Assembly: GCA_000435595.1 (NCBI GenBank)
Contig: FR895453.1
Span: 4,748 to 33,328 of the forward strand
Reading direction: 5' to 3'
DNA length: 28,581 nt
Source: Firmicutes bacterium CAG:882
GTDB lineage: Bacteria; Bacillota; Clostridia; Lachnospirales; Lachnospiraceae
In this document: positions 16,267-23,419 of the stretch, piece after piece
How positions within the stretch are numbered: the first letter of the stretch is position 1
Layout of the letters: each line of letters starts with the position of its first letter
Program-made: the position numbers and the translations under genes
The notes under the pieces: generated by a model
Told to the model about the DNA's origin: nothing
Seen by the model: the letters and a program-made list of their open reading frames with translations, nothing else
Database searches by the model: none

Positions 16267-17109
16267 ATGTCTGAAATATTTTCCGATCTTTCTTCAATGG
16301 GCTTTACAGGGCTTAAAAATGTAAAGATATTTGATGACGATGAAGAAAAAAAGAAGAATGCCAAGCAGGAAGGTGCGAAAGCAGGACCTCAGTATAATGA
16401 AGCAGATTTTTTGTTTGACAAGAAGGTACAGTGTCCTGTATGTGACAATGAGTTCAAGACTAAGACCGTAAAGACAGGCAAGCCTCATCTTATAGGCTCT
16501 GACCCTGACTTAAGACCTAAGTATCAGGGAATTGATTCCGTAAAATACGATGTTATCGTGTGTCCGCACTGCGGATATGGTGCACTCAGCCGATTCTTCA
16601 GTTATATGACTACACATCAGGCTAAGCTCATACATGATAATATATCCGTTAATTTTAAGGGACTTGCACAGACGGGTGATACTTATACCTATGACGAAGC
16701 TATTGCAAGATATAAGCTTGCACTTCTTAATACGGTAATAAAGAAGGCGAAGGTCAGCGAGAGAGCATACACATGTCTTAAGCTTGCATGGCTTTACAGA
16801 GGTAAGGCTGAGAACCTTAAGCCTGAGGAGCCTGATTATAGCAAGAAGAAAGAAGAGTGTGCAAAGAATGAGAAAGAAATGCTTTTGAATGCATACGAAG
16901 GCTTCGTGATGAGTGTGTCAAGAGAGCTTTTTCCTATATGCGGAATGGATGAGACGACTCTCGATTATCTTATGGCTAACCTTGCGCGTCAGGTAGGAAA
17001 GAATGATGAGGCACTGAGAATTTTATCTAAAATTCTTGTATCTAATACAGCCAATCCTAAGATTAAGGATAAGGCAAGAGATCTTAAGGAAGCAATTAAG
17101 GGTAAGTAA
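16267..17109 (+). CDS. DUF2225 family protein with zinc-ribbon cysteines
   Basis: A 280-residue cytosolic protein of the DUF2225 family; its function is unknown. A charged N-terminus (FDDDEEKKKNAKQEG) precedes CPVCDNEF (Cys56, Cys59) and CPHCGYGALSRF (Cys99, Cys102), two CxxC pairs that together can form one zinc site. The remaining two thirds are helical with TPR-like spacing (RYKLALLNTVIKKAKVSERA, then LLNAYEGFVMS and ARQVGKNDEALRILSKIL). The ATG is preceded by AAAGGAAGG. It lies between glnS (38 bases) and the LtaS-like gene (21 bases), all on +, so it is probably in one transcript with them. A scaffolding or regulatory part is plausible from the helical repeats, but nothing here fixes it. 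Confidence 0.87.
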   Translation: MSEIFSDLSSMGFTGLKNVKIFDDDEEKKKNAKQEGAKAGPQYNEADFLFDKKVQCPVCDNEFKTKTVKTGKPHLIGSDPDLRPKYQGIDSVKYDVIVCPHCGYGALSRFFSYMTTHQAKLIHDNISVNFKGLAQTGDTYTYDEAIARYKLALLNTVIKKAKVSERAYTCLKLAWLYRGKAENLKPEEPDYSKKKEECAKNEKEMLLNAYEGFVMSVSRELFPICGMDETTLDYLMANLARQVGKNDEALRILSKILVSNTANPKIKDKARDLKEAIKGK

Positions 17110-17130
17110 TTAAGGTTGTAAGTATGTGCT

Positions 17131-19197
17131 ATGAAAGAGAAGATAAAGATATTTAAAGAAAAACTTAATAATTCCAAATTCAATTTGCCGGTAAGATTTA
17201 TCTTGCTGGCAATTGTCGTCAATCTGGTTGTGGAAATGTTCAGCAGACGTTCGGTTGTTGAGGGACTGAAATTCGTTGCGGTTAACCCTCTGTGTTTCCT
17301 TTATGGCGTGCTGCTTGTGCTGTTTACAATGTCATTTGCTGTTCTTGTACACAGAAAGGTGTTTACGATAACGCTTGTATGCGGTCTGTGGATTGTCGGG
17401 GGCGTGGTTAATTTTGTAGTTAGGGGATTCAGACATACTCCTTTTACCGCACAGGATTTCAGACTGCTTAAATATGCGTTTAAGGTTGCTCCGGTCTATC
17501 TGACCAACGCACAGATTGTTATTATTGTTATTGCGGCAGTACTGTTTATTGCAGTGATGATTGTATGGTGGTTTAAGGCACCAAAATATAAAGAAAAAAT
17601 CAATTATTTTAAAGCACTTGTTGTTGTGCTCTCATGCTGGTTTGTCGTGTGGGGTGTTACCGGAATCGGATTATCTGTTGGTGTGTTTGCACGCAACTTC
17701 GGAAATATAGGTAATGCCTATGACGAATATGGTTTTGCCTATTGTTTTTCAAATAGTCTACTAAACAGCGGTATAGATAAACCGAAGGATTACAACGAGG
17801 ACACAATAAAAGAGATTTTGCAGAAGATTGAGCAGCTTGAGAGCGAGAATGCAGAGGAGACAACGACGGAATATGTAGAAAAAGAAACTGCGGACGAACA
17901 GCCGGATGTGGTACAGGGCAACAAGCCGGCAAAAGAGTATCCTAATATCATTTTTCTGCAGCTTGAGTCATTATTTGACCCTCAGCTTTTAAAAGATGTC
18001 AAATATAATGGAGTGGTGCTGCCTACGCTTGAATGGCTGTATGCGTATTATCCGTCGGGCTTTTTGTCGGTTCCGTCCGTGGGAGCAGGTACAGCCAACA
18101 CGGAATTCGAGGTTATATCAGGGATGAATCTTGACGATTTCGGACCGGGCGAGTATCCATATAAGACTGTTCTTGCACACAATGCATGCGATTCAATATG
18201 CTATGATCTTAAGAACTATGGATATACAACTAATGCAATACATGACAATGACGGAACTTTTTATGACAGACATACAGTGTTCTCACAGCTGGGTTTTGAT
18301 ACCTTTACATCGATAGAATATATGAACGATATAGAGTATAATGAAATCGGATGGGCTGATGACAGTATACTCACTTCACAGATTATCGAGGTGCTTAATT
18401 CTTCTGAGGACAGGGATTTCATATACACCATATCGGTTCAGGGACATGGCGATTACCCGGTGGATTACAAGATAAAAGATACCGATATCAAGGCATCGGG
18501 TGAGACAATCGAGACTTATGTGCAGCCGTTTACCTATTATATTAATCAGGCTCATCAGATGGATGCGTTTGTAAAGGAACTCATCGGTGCTCTTAAGAAA
18601 AATGGTGAACCTACGGTTCTTGTGATGTATGGGGACCATCTTCCGGCATTTGACATCACTGATGAAGAGTTGAGCGGTGGAAACACATATACAACACAGT
18701 ATGTTATATGGAATAATATAGGACTGGCCAGAGAGAATGAAGATATAGAGGCATTCCAGCTGACAAGCCATGTTCTTGATATGATCGGAATTAATGGCGG
18801 TGCTATCTCAAAGTATCACAGTACTTTGCGGCACTCTGAGGATTACGATGAATACCTTGAGGGACTCCGTGTCTTAGAGTATGATATTCTTTATGGAGAC
18901 AAGGATGTATATGGTGGAGAACTGCCGTATTCGCAGACAAATCTTCAGATGGGACACAAGCCTATATCAATAAAAAGTGTCAGCAATGCGGATAATCATT
19001 TTATTGTGATAGGTGAGAATTTTACGGAATTCAGTTATGTGATGGTAAACAACGAGTATGTGGATACGATTTTTTCAAGTGACGGAGTCCTTTTAGTGGA
19101 TGGAATCACCTTGAAAGAAGGCGATTCCATCGCGGTTGTCCAGAAGGGAAAAGACGGAATTAAGCTTTCAAGCACGAGCCTGTTTATTTTTCACTGA
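17131..19197 (+). CDS. LtaS-like lipoteichoic acid synthase / phosphoglycerol transferase
   Basis: Membrane enzyme of the LtaS sulfatase-fold family, which transfers glycerol-phosphate from phosphatidylglycerol to a growing polymer outside the cell. The 688 residues begin with five membrane segments (about 19-37, 53-73, 77-97, 127-147, 160-180), an acidic linker (225-268) and the extracellular catalytic domain. Visible active-site parts are Glu279 in FLQLESLF, the nucleophile Thr321 in GAGTANTEFE, and Asp502-His503 in MYGDHLPAF, metal ligands in the family. The segment FRHTPFTAQDF between membrane helices is typical. A C-terminal domain (about 612-688) is extra, with an Ig-like strand pattern (HFIVIGENFTEFSYVMVNN). 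The ATG lacks a strong binding site. The last 14 bases overlap the convergent gene. The exact polymer made is unproven. Confidence 0.9.
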   Translation: MKEKIKIFKEKLNNSKFNLPVRFILLAIVVNLVVEMFSRRSVVEGLKFVAVNPLCFLYGVLLVLFTMSFAVLVHRKVFTITLVCGLWIVGGVVNFVVRGFRHTPFTAQDFRLLKYAFKVAPVYLTNAQIVIIVIAAVLFIAVMIVWWFKAPKYKEKINYFKALVVVLSCWFVVWGVTGIGLSVGVFARNFGNIGNAYDEYGFAYCFSNSLLNSGIDKPKDYNEDTIKEILQKIEQLESENAEETTTEYVEKETADEQPDVVQGNKPAKEYPNIIFLQLESLFDPQLLKDVKYNGVVLPTLEWLYAYYPSGFLSVPSVGAGTANTEFEVISGMNLDDFGPGEYPYKTVLAHNACDSICYDLKNYGYTTNAIHDNDGTFYDRHTVFSQLGFDTFTSIEYMNDIEYNEIGWADDSILTSQIIEVLNSSEDRDFIYTISVQGHGDYPVDYKIKDTDIKASGETIETYVQPFTYYINQAHQMDAFVKELIGALKKNGEPTVLVMYGDHLPAFDITDEELSGGNTYTTQYVIWNNIGLARENEDIEAFQLTSHVLDMIGINGGAISKYHSTLRHSEDYDEYLEGLRVLEYDILYGDKDVYGGELPYSQTNLQMGHKPISIKSVSNADNHFIVIGENFTEFSYVMVNNEYVDTIFSSDGVLLVDGITLKEGDSIAVVQKGKDGIKLSSTSLFIFH

Positions 19198-19912
19198 CAT
19201 CAATAATGCTGTTGCTTTTTGTGACTGAGCGTATTACTGAATCGCGGGCGTTCTTCCAAGGTTCATCCTTGTATTTGTAGTCAAATTTATTGATAAACCA
19301 TGCTATGTCGTCACGGACACGCTTCATATTGTCAAGATAGAGCTTGTCTGTGACGGTGGTGAATTCTTCAAGGGAGCTGCCGTGCAGCTTCTTTTTTGAT
19401 TCAGCGGTCAAAATCTCATAATGCCTGTTACAGAAACCGCTGCAGGCTTTATATTTCTCCTTGAAGTCCGTATCATCCTCCCACAGCATAAATATTGTGT
19501 CAATATACCGCATAAAGACTTTTTCTATTCGCTCACATATAAAGCAGGAATTGTTGAGTGTGTGCAGATAGGATAAAAGAGGGCTGTCATCCGTATTTTT
19601 CTTAAAAAATGAGCCGGATTTTGAACCGGATTTTTTTTGAAGCTTTTCTACATCATCTATAATTTTATCAAAATGAGTCTTCATTACCCATGCCATTCCG
19701 AGACGGTTGTCCATGTGGTAGACCTGCTTTATGTGTTTTTCACAGAAGCCGAGGCGGTCGGTCTCGCTTCTTACATCATCCTCCATGTAGCTTGGTCCCA
19801 TTGTGTATTCTACGCTGTTGTCCTCAAGAGTCTTGTACATGACACAGATAGGACATTCACAGGTGCTTGTGAAGGCATCGTTGACGGGAATGGTGTATAT
19901 TTTTTCTTTCAT
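19184..19912 (-). CDS. DUF6062 family protein with two Cys/His units
   Basis: A 242-residue cytosolic protein that I assign to DUF6062 on sequence style; its function is unknown. It has two similar halves, each with a CxxC pair followed by a CxxH pair: Cys20/Cys23 (CPIC) with Cys57/His60 (FCEKH), and Cys123/Cys126 (CFIC) with Cys161/His164 (FCNRH). That spacing suggests two zinc or other metal sites. An additional Cys18 and Cys157 lie beside them. I chose ATG 19912, with GGAG 7 bases upstream, over an ATG eight codons earlier. The C-terminus overlaps the LtaS-like gene by 14 bases. It is divergent from the MocR gene across about 290 bp that hold inverted repeats. Confidence 0.8.
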   Translation of the reverse strand: MKEKIYTIPVNDAFTSTCECPICVMYKTLEDNSVEYTMGPSYMEDDVRSETDRLGFCEKHIKQVYHMDNRLGMAWVMKTHFDKIIDDVEKLQKKSGSKSGSFFKKNTDDSPLLSYLHTLNNSCFICERIEKVFMRYIDTIFMLWEDDTDFKEKYKACSGFCNRHYEILTAESKKKLHGSSLEEFTTVTDKLYLDNMKRVRDDIAWFINKFDYKYKDEPWKNARDSVIRSVTKSNSIIDVSEK

Positions 19913-19947
19913 AATGGGGCTCCTTTCGCAGGGCATATTTTAGGGTG

Positions 19948-19999
19948 ATTGCGAATGTCCGCTTCACAACTGTTTAGTTTTATATTTTAGTTTCGCAAT
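19948..19999. repeat. 8-bp inverted repeat upstream of the DUF6062 gene
   Basis: ATTGCGAA (19948-19955) and TTCGCAAT (19992-19999) form a perfect inverted repeat with a 36-bp spacer, 36 bp upstream of the DUF6062 ATG. It could be an operator; chance cannot be excluded. Confidence 0.35.
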
Positions 20000-20034
20000 T
20001 ACCTAATTAATTATATAATAAAAGATGATATAGT

Positions 20035-20053
20035 GCCACAATAAATATGTGGC
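20035..20053. repeat. Small hairpin in the DUF6062-MocR spacer
   Basis: GCCACA and TGTGGC pair around a 7-base AT loop. No T-tract follows. Role unknown. Confidence 0.3.
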
Positions 20054-20100
20054 TGAGCTTGTTTATTTGATGGAGCAGTTTTATAATAGATGATGTTGGG

Positions 20101-20169
20101 GTCAAAATATGCGCAGTAAGATTAATGGGGTATGACGTGTCATACACTTGTAAATCAGCATATTTTGAC
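20101..20169. promoter_or_regulatory. Nested inverted repeats upstream of the MocR regulator gene
   Basis: GTCAAAATATGC (20101-20112) recurs as its exact reverse complement at 20158-20169, 45 bp apart. Between them lies GTATGAC-GT-GTCATAC (20130-20145), another perfect inverted repeat. The whole block ends 30 bp before the ATG. Such layout fits an operator for the regulator encoded just downstream (inference). No clear -35/-10 pair was found. Confidence 0.55.
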
Positions 20170-20199
20170 ACTTTACTCGTAGTATTGCGGAGGTGCGTA

Positions 20200-21651
20200 A
20201 TGAAGGAACTCTCGGTACCGATTGCTGCCGGCGGGAAAAAGCCTATATATGAGCAGATTTATGATTATATAAAAAAAGAAATAAGGGATAAAAAGCTTAG
20301 GGCAGAGACGAAGCTTCCGTCAACGAGAGCATTGTCGGCACATCTTAATGTGAGCAGAAGCACGGTACAGCTTGCGTATGACCAGCTTCTGAGTGAAGGC
20401 TACATAGAGTCGAGACCCTGCAAGGGATATTATGTGCTGAAGCTTGACGGGCTGTATGACCTTGCAGCGGTGGAGCGCAGGGTGATAAAGCATATAGCAA
20501 AAGAGGATGAGAAGTATGAGATTGACTTTTCACCAAGCGGAATAGAGCTTGACAGTTTTCCTTATAATTCATGGCGCAAGGTGAGCAAGGCGGTTATGAG
20601 CGGGGACACAGGGCTTTTTAATATGGGAGAGCCGCGGGGGGATTTTGAGCTTAGAGAGACTATTTCGGGATATCTGCACGAGTCAAGAGGTGTCAACTGC
20701 AGCCCCGGCAATATTATAGTCGGGGCAGGGGATGAGTATCTGCTTATGCTGCTTGACCAGCTTCTTACTAATTCGCATAATAAGGTTTTAAGCTATGCGA
20801 TGGAGAATCCTGCATACCGCAAGGCATATTTTGTCTTAAACGGAATAGGACGGGAGGTTCATCCGATTATGCTCGATGGGTATGGAATGGACTGCAGACT
20901 GCTTAGGGAAAGTGATGTTAATGTAGCTTATGTCACGCCTTCACATCAATATCCGATGGGAATTGTAATGAGTATAGGGCGACGGATGGAGATGCTCTCG
21001 TGGGCAAAGGAAAAGGACGACAGGTATATTATAGAGGATGATTATGATTCGGAATTTAGGTATAGAGGAAAGCCTATTCCGGCACTTCAGGGACTTGATA
21101 AGGACGGAAAGGTTGTCTATATCGGAACTTTTTCAAAATCGATTGCGCCGGGGCTGAGAATGAGCTATATGGTTCTTCCGGACAGGCTTATGGAGAGCTA
21201 TGCCAAGGTTGGAATGCGATATTCCAATACAGTGTCAAGAATTGACCAGAATATTGTCAACAGGTTCATAAAAGAGGGATATTACGAGAGACATCTGAAT
21301 AAGATGAGAGGGATATACAAGTCTAAGCACGATGTGCTGCTGGGGGAATTAAAGAAATTCGGGGATGAGTATGAGGTATCCGGAGAGAGCGCAGGGCTTC
21401 ATATTTTGCTGTCGACAGATACAATCACGGAAGGTGAGCTTGTGAAAAAAGCTGCCGCTAAGGGAGTGAGGGTATATCCTCTTTCGGCACACTTTCTGGA
21501 AACCGGTAATGAGCGCGATAATGCTTTGAATGCAGCGGAAACAATGAGAAAGCTGACCGGGAAAGAGAGCACGATAATTTTAGGGTATGCAAGGCTTTGC
21601 GAGGATGAGATTGTAAGAGGTACGAAGCTTCTTTGGGAGGCGTTTTCATAG
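20200..21651 (+). CDS. MocR/PdxR-type regulator (GntR DNA-binding domain fused to aminotransferase domain)
   Basis: Transcription regulator of the MocR subfamily: a winged helix bound to a fold-type I aminotransferase-like domain that usually holds PLP as sensor. The 483 residues begin with the GntR domain at about 8-77 (PIYEQIYDYIKKEI, LPSTRALSAHLNVSRSTV, GYIESRPCKGYYV). The aminotransferase part shows VTPSHQYPMG, EDDYDSEFRY and Lys313 in GTFSKSIAPGLR, the PLP Schiff-base lysine. ATG 20200 has GGAGG six bases upstream; the 25 upstream codons lack support and run through the inverted repeats. The gene overlaps the next one by one base. MocR proteins often control vitamin B6 or amine genes, but no such gene is next to it. 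Confidence 0.93.
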   Translation: MKELSVPIAAGGKKPIYEQIYDYIKKEIRDKKLRAETKLPSTRALSAHLNVSRSTVQLAYDQLLSEGYIESRPCKGYYVLKLDGLYDLAAVERRVIKHIAKEDEKYEIDFSPSGIELDSFPYNSWRKVSKAVMSGDTGLFNMGEPRGDFELRETISGYLHESRGVNCSPGNIIVGAGDEYLLMLLDQLLTNSHNKVLSYAMENPAYRKAYFVLNGIGREVHPIMLDGYGMDCRLLRESDVNVAYVTPSHQYPMGIVMSIGRRMEMLSWAKEKDDRYIIEDDYDSEFRYRGKPIPALQGLDKDGKVVYIGTFSKSIAPGLRMSYMVLPDRLMESYAKVGMRYSNTVSRIDQNIVNRFIKEGYYERHLNKMRGIYKSKHDVLLGELKKFGDEYEVSGESAGLHILLSTDTITEGELVKKAAAKGVRVYPLSAHFLETGNERDNALNAAETMRKLTGKESTIILGYARLCEDEIVRGTKLLWEAFS

Positions 21652-21920
21652 TGGAAAAAATATGTAACTGTAAAATTCCGGCTAATCTTCAGGAGGATAT
21701 GATGACTGAGAGCATAGCGGCTTATGTTGCTTCGCTGCCTAAGGAGGATGTTGTCGACGATGCGGAGTATGAAAGGCGACTTAATATATGCAGCATCTGT
21801 GTGGATCTTGCAGGAGGTCTTACATGCAGTCATTGCGGCTGTTTTGTGCTGGCCAGGGCACGAAAGAGGCAGATGTATTGTCCGATGCCGGAGAGAGATA
21901 AGTGGAAATATGATATGTAG
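21651..21920 (+). CDS. Small Cys-rich DUF6171 family protein (GTG start)
   Basis: An 89-residue cytosolic protein of the DUF6171 type; its function is unknown. It has eight cysteines: Cys5 and Cys7 near the start, then Cys47, Cys50, Cys59, Cys62, Cys64 and Cys77, of which NICSIC, TCSHCGCF and YCP form a compact metal-binding cluster, probably zinc. The EYERRLNIC stretch is typical for the family. I chose GTG 21651 because GGGAGG (21635-21640) lies 10 bases before it; its first base is the last base of the MocR stop (TAGTG), so translation is coupled. A TTG at 21633 would place the ribosome site inside the gene. The glycosylase gene follows 26 bases later. Confidence 0.82.
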   Translation: MEKICNCKIPANLQEDMMTESIAAYVASLPKEDVVDDAEYERRLNICSICVDLAGGLTCSHCGCFVLARARKRQMYCPMPERDKWKYDM

Positions 21921-21946
21921 TTGCAGAATACGGAATGGAGATTATT

Positions 21947-22900
21947 ATGAGTAACGAAGATAAAAAGTCCATGAAGGTATGGGAGAAAGACGGTAATCTT
22001 TATGTGGAGGGAATAAGAGACTTTCACCTTGGCCAGACCTTAGAATGTGGTCAGTGCTTTCATTTTGAGAAAACAGGTGATAATGAATATTATGTATCGG
22101 CAAAGGGAAGATTCCTTCATATAGCCCAGAACGAGGATTACGCGGTTGCTTTTTATGATACTGACAGAGAGACATTTGATAAAATCTGGTTTGATTACTT
22201 TGATTTTGGAACCGATTATGGCGGGATTAAGAAAAAAATATGTGAGCTTGATGACAAGCTTAAGCCGGCAATAGACACAATGTGGGGAATAAGAATACTG
22301 AATCAGGATTTTTTTGAGACTATGATTTCATTCATAATTTCCCAGAATAAGCAGATTCCGCATATTAAAAAGATAGTGTCGGATATGTCATTGAGATACG
22401 GGAAAAAAGCAGACGGCGCGGAGAAGTATTATGTGAAGGATGCGGATGCCGTTTGCGGGGGTATAAAAAATAAGGGAGTTTTTTATACATTTCCGACTGC
22501 CGGAGAGATTATTGCGGCAGGAGAGGATGGCGTTCGTGACTGTAAGACGGGATTTCGTGCACCTTATATAATGGATGCCTGCAATAATTATATATGTGGT
22601 GAGCTTGATGAGAATACACTCAGAGAGCAGAGCTGTGATGAGGTTATGGAAAGCCTTATGAAAGTTAAGGGTATCGGTGAGAAGGTTGCCAGTTGTATTG
22701 CACTTTTCGGACTCGGCAAGAGAAATGCTTTTCCGGTTGATGTGTGGATTAAGCGCATTATGGAAGAAATGTATATCGGGCATGAGGAGGATAAGAAGGT
22801 GATTGCGGGGCTTGCCAAAAGGCTTTTCGGTGAATATGGCGGTTATGCCCAGCAGTATCTGTTTTATTATGGAAAAGAGATGAAAATAGGAAAGAAATAA
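21947..22900 (+). CDS. ogg: OGG1-type 8-oxoguanine DNA glycosylase/AP lyase
   Basis: Base-excision repair enzyme that removes 8-oxoguanine from DNA and cuts the abasic strand. The 317 residues show the OGG1-type N-terminal domain (FHLGQTLECGQCFHF) and the helix-hairpin-helix GPD core: KVKGIGEKVASC with the catalytic Lys246, then FPVDVWIKR with Asp265. The 19-residue spacing equals that of human OGG1 (Lys249, Asp268). The segment FETMISFIISQNKQIPHIKKI is the family's conserved helix. ATG 21947 has GGAG seven bases upstream; an ATG four codons earlier has no such site. It is the third gene of the MocR-DUF6171 run. No terminator follows, only AT-rich sequence before the groES promoter. Most Firmicutes rely on MutM, so an OGG1-type enzyme is notable but known in Clostridia. 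Confidence 0.92.
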   Translation: MSNEDKKSMKVWEKDGNLYVEGIRDFHLGQTLECGQCFHFEKTGDNEYYVSAKGRFLHIAQNEDYAVAFYDTDRETFDKIWFDYFDFGTDYGGIKKKICELDDKLKPAIDTMWGIRILNQDFFETMISFIISQNKQIPHIKKIVSDMSLRYGKKADGAEKYYVKDADAVCGGIKNKGVFYTFPTAGEIIAAGEDGVRDCKTGFRAPYIMDACNNYICGELDENTLREQSCDEVMESLMKVKGIGEKVASCIALFGLGKRNAFPVDVWIKRIMEEMYIGHEEDKKVIAGLAKRLFGEYGGYAQQYLFYYGKEMKIGKK

Positions 22901-22926
22901 AAAATATAAAAAATATATAAAATGGG

Positions 22927-22954
22927 TTGCATTCTCAAATTCATCTGCTATAAT
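22927..22954 (+). promoter_or_regulatory. groESL promoter
   Basis: TTGCAT (22927-22932) and a perfect TATAAT (22949-22954) are 16 bp apart. The last T of the -10 is the first base of the CIRCE operator. Confidence 0.8.
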
Positions 22955-22980
22955 TAGCACTGTGATGATGTGAGTGATAA
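22954..22980 (+). promoter_or_regulatory. CIRCE operator (HrcA-binding site)
   Basis: TTAGCACTG-N9-GAGTGATAA matches the CIRCE consensus TTAGCACTC-N9-GAGTGCTAA at 16 of 18 arm positions, with the exact 9-bp spacer. It directly follows the -10 box, so HrcA binding would block groESL transcription until heat stress. hrcA itself is not in the window. Confidence 0.92.
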
Positions 22981-23095
22981 TTCTACATGGAGTAGAACAG
23001 ATGTAAGGCGAATCAATAAATTCGACCGGTGTCCGTGATTGCACAGCGGGTGCAATTTCGGAATCATCATATAGCTTTTACCGCTGAGCGGTGGA
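22981..23095 (+). other. Hairpin-rich groES leader
   Basis: The 5' leader holds four potential stem-loops: TTCTAC/GTAGAA (22981-22997), CGAAT/ATTCG (23009-23024), a longer one at 23032-23062 centred on ATTGCAC/GTGCAAT with outer TCCG/CGGA, and ACCGC/GCGGT (23080-23092). The last stands just before the binding site GGAGG of groES. They could influence mRNA stability or heat-dependent translation (inference). Confidence 0.5.
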
Positions 23096-23107
23096 ATGGA
23101 GGATATC

Positions 23108-23392
23108 ATGAAGTTAGTACCATTAGGAGACAGAGTAGTTTTAAAGCAGTTAGAAGCAGAGGAGACAACCAAGTCAGGTATTGTTTTACCTGGCCAGGCT
23201 AAGGAGAAGCCACAGCAGGCTGAGGTTATTGCAGTCGGTCCGGGCGGAGTAGTTGACGGCAAGGAAGTTACAATGCAGGTTAAGGTTGGCGATAAGGTTA
23301 TATATTCTAAGTATTCGGGCAATGAGGTTAAGCTTGAGGATACAGAGTACGTTATTGTAAGACAGGGCGATATTCTCGCTATTGTTGAATAA
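23108..23392 (+). CDS. groES: Co-chaperonin GroES (Hsp10)
   Basis: Heptameric lid of the GroEL folding chamber in the cytosol. The 94 residues match the family length. The N-terminus KLVPLGDRVVLKQLEAEETTKSGIVLP contains the mobile loop that binds GroEL (the ETTKSGIVLP part); the VGDKVIYSKYSGNEV and YVIVRQGDILAIVE strands finish the fold. ATG 23108 was chosen over an ATG four codons upstream, because the upstream one lies within the region of the GGAGG binding site (about 23098-23102). It follows promoter, CIRCE and structured leader and is 27 bases ahead of groEL, one operon. Confidence 0.97.
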   Translation: MKLVPLGDRVVLKQLEAEETTKSGIVLPGQAKEKPQQAEVIAVGPGGVVDGKEVTMQVKVGDKVIYSKYSGNEVKLEDTEYVIVRQGDILAIVE

Positions 23393-23419
23393 AGATTATA
23401 TTTTTATGGAGGCATAATT

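Noticed and set aside
20125..20199. 25-codon N-terminal extension of the MocR regulator
   Set aside because: It runs through the inverted repeats and lacks a ribosome site, whereas ATG 20200 has GGAGG at the right distance and directly precedes the GntR domain.
22388..23044. 218-codon minus-strand frame across the glycosylase gene and groES promoter
   Set aside because: It crosses the CIRCE operator and promoter and is antisense to a gene with a complete HhH-GPD core; no ribosome site.
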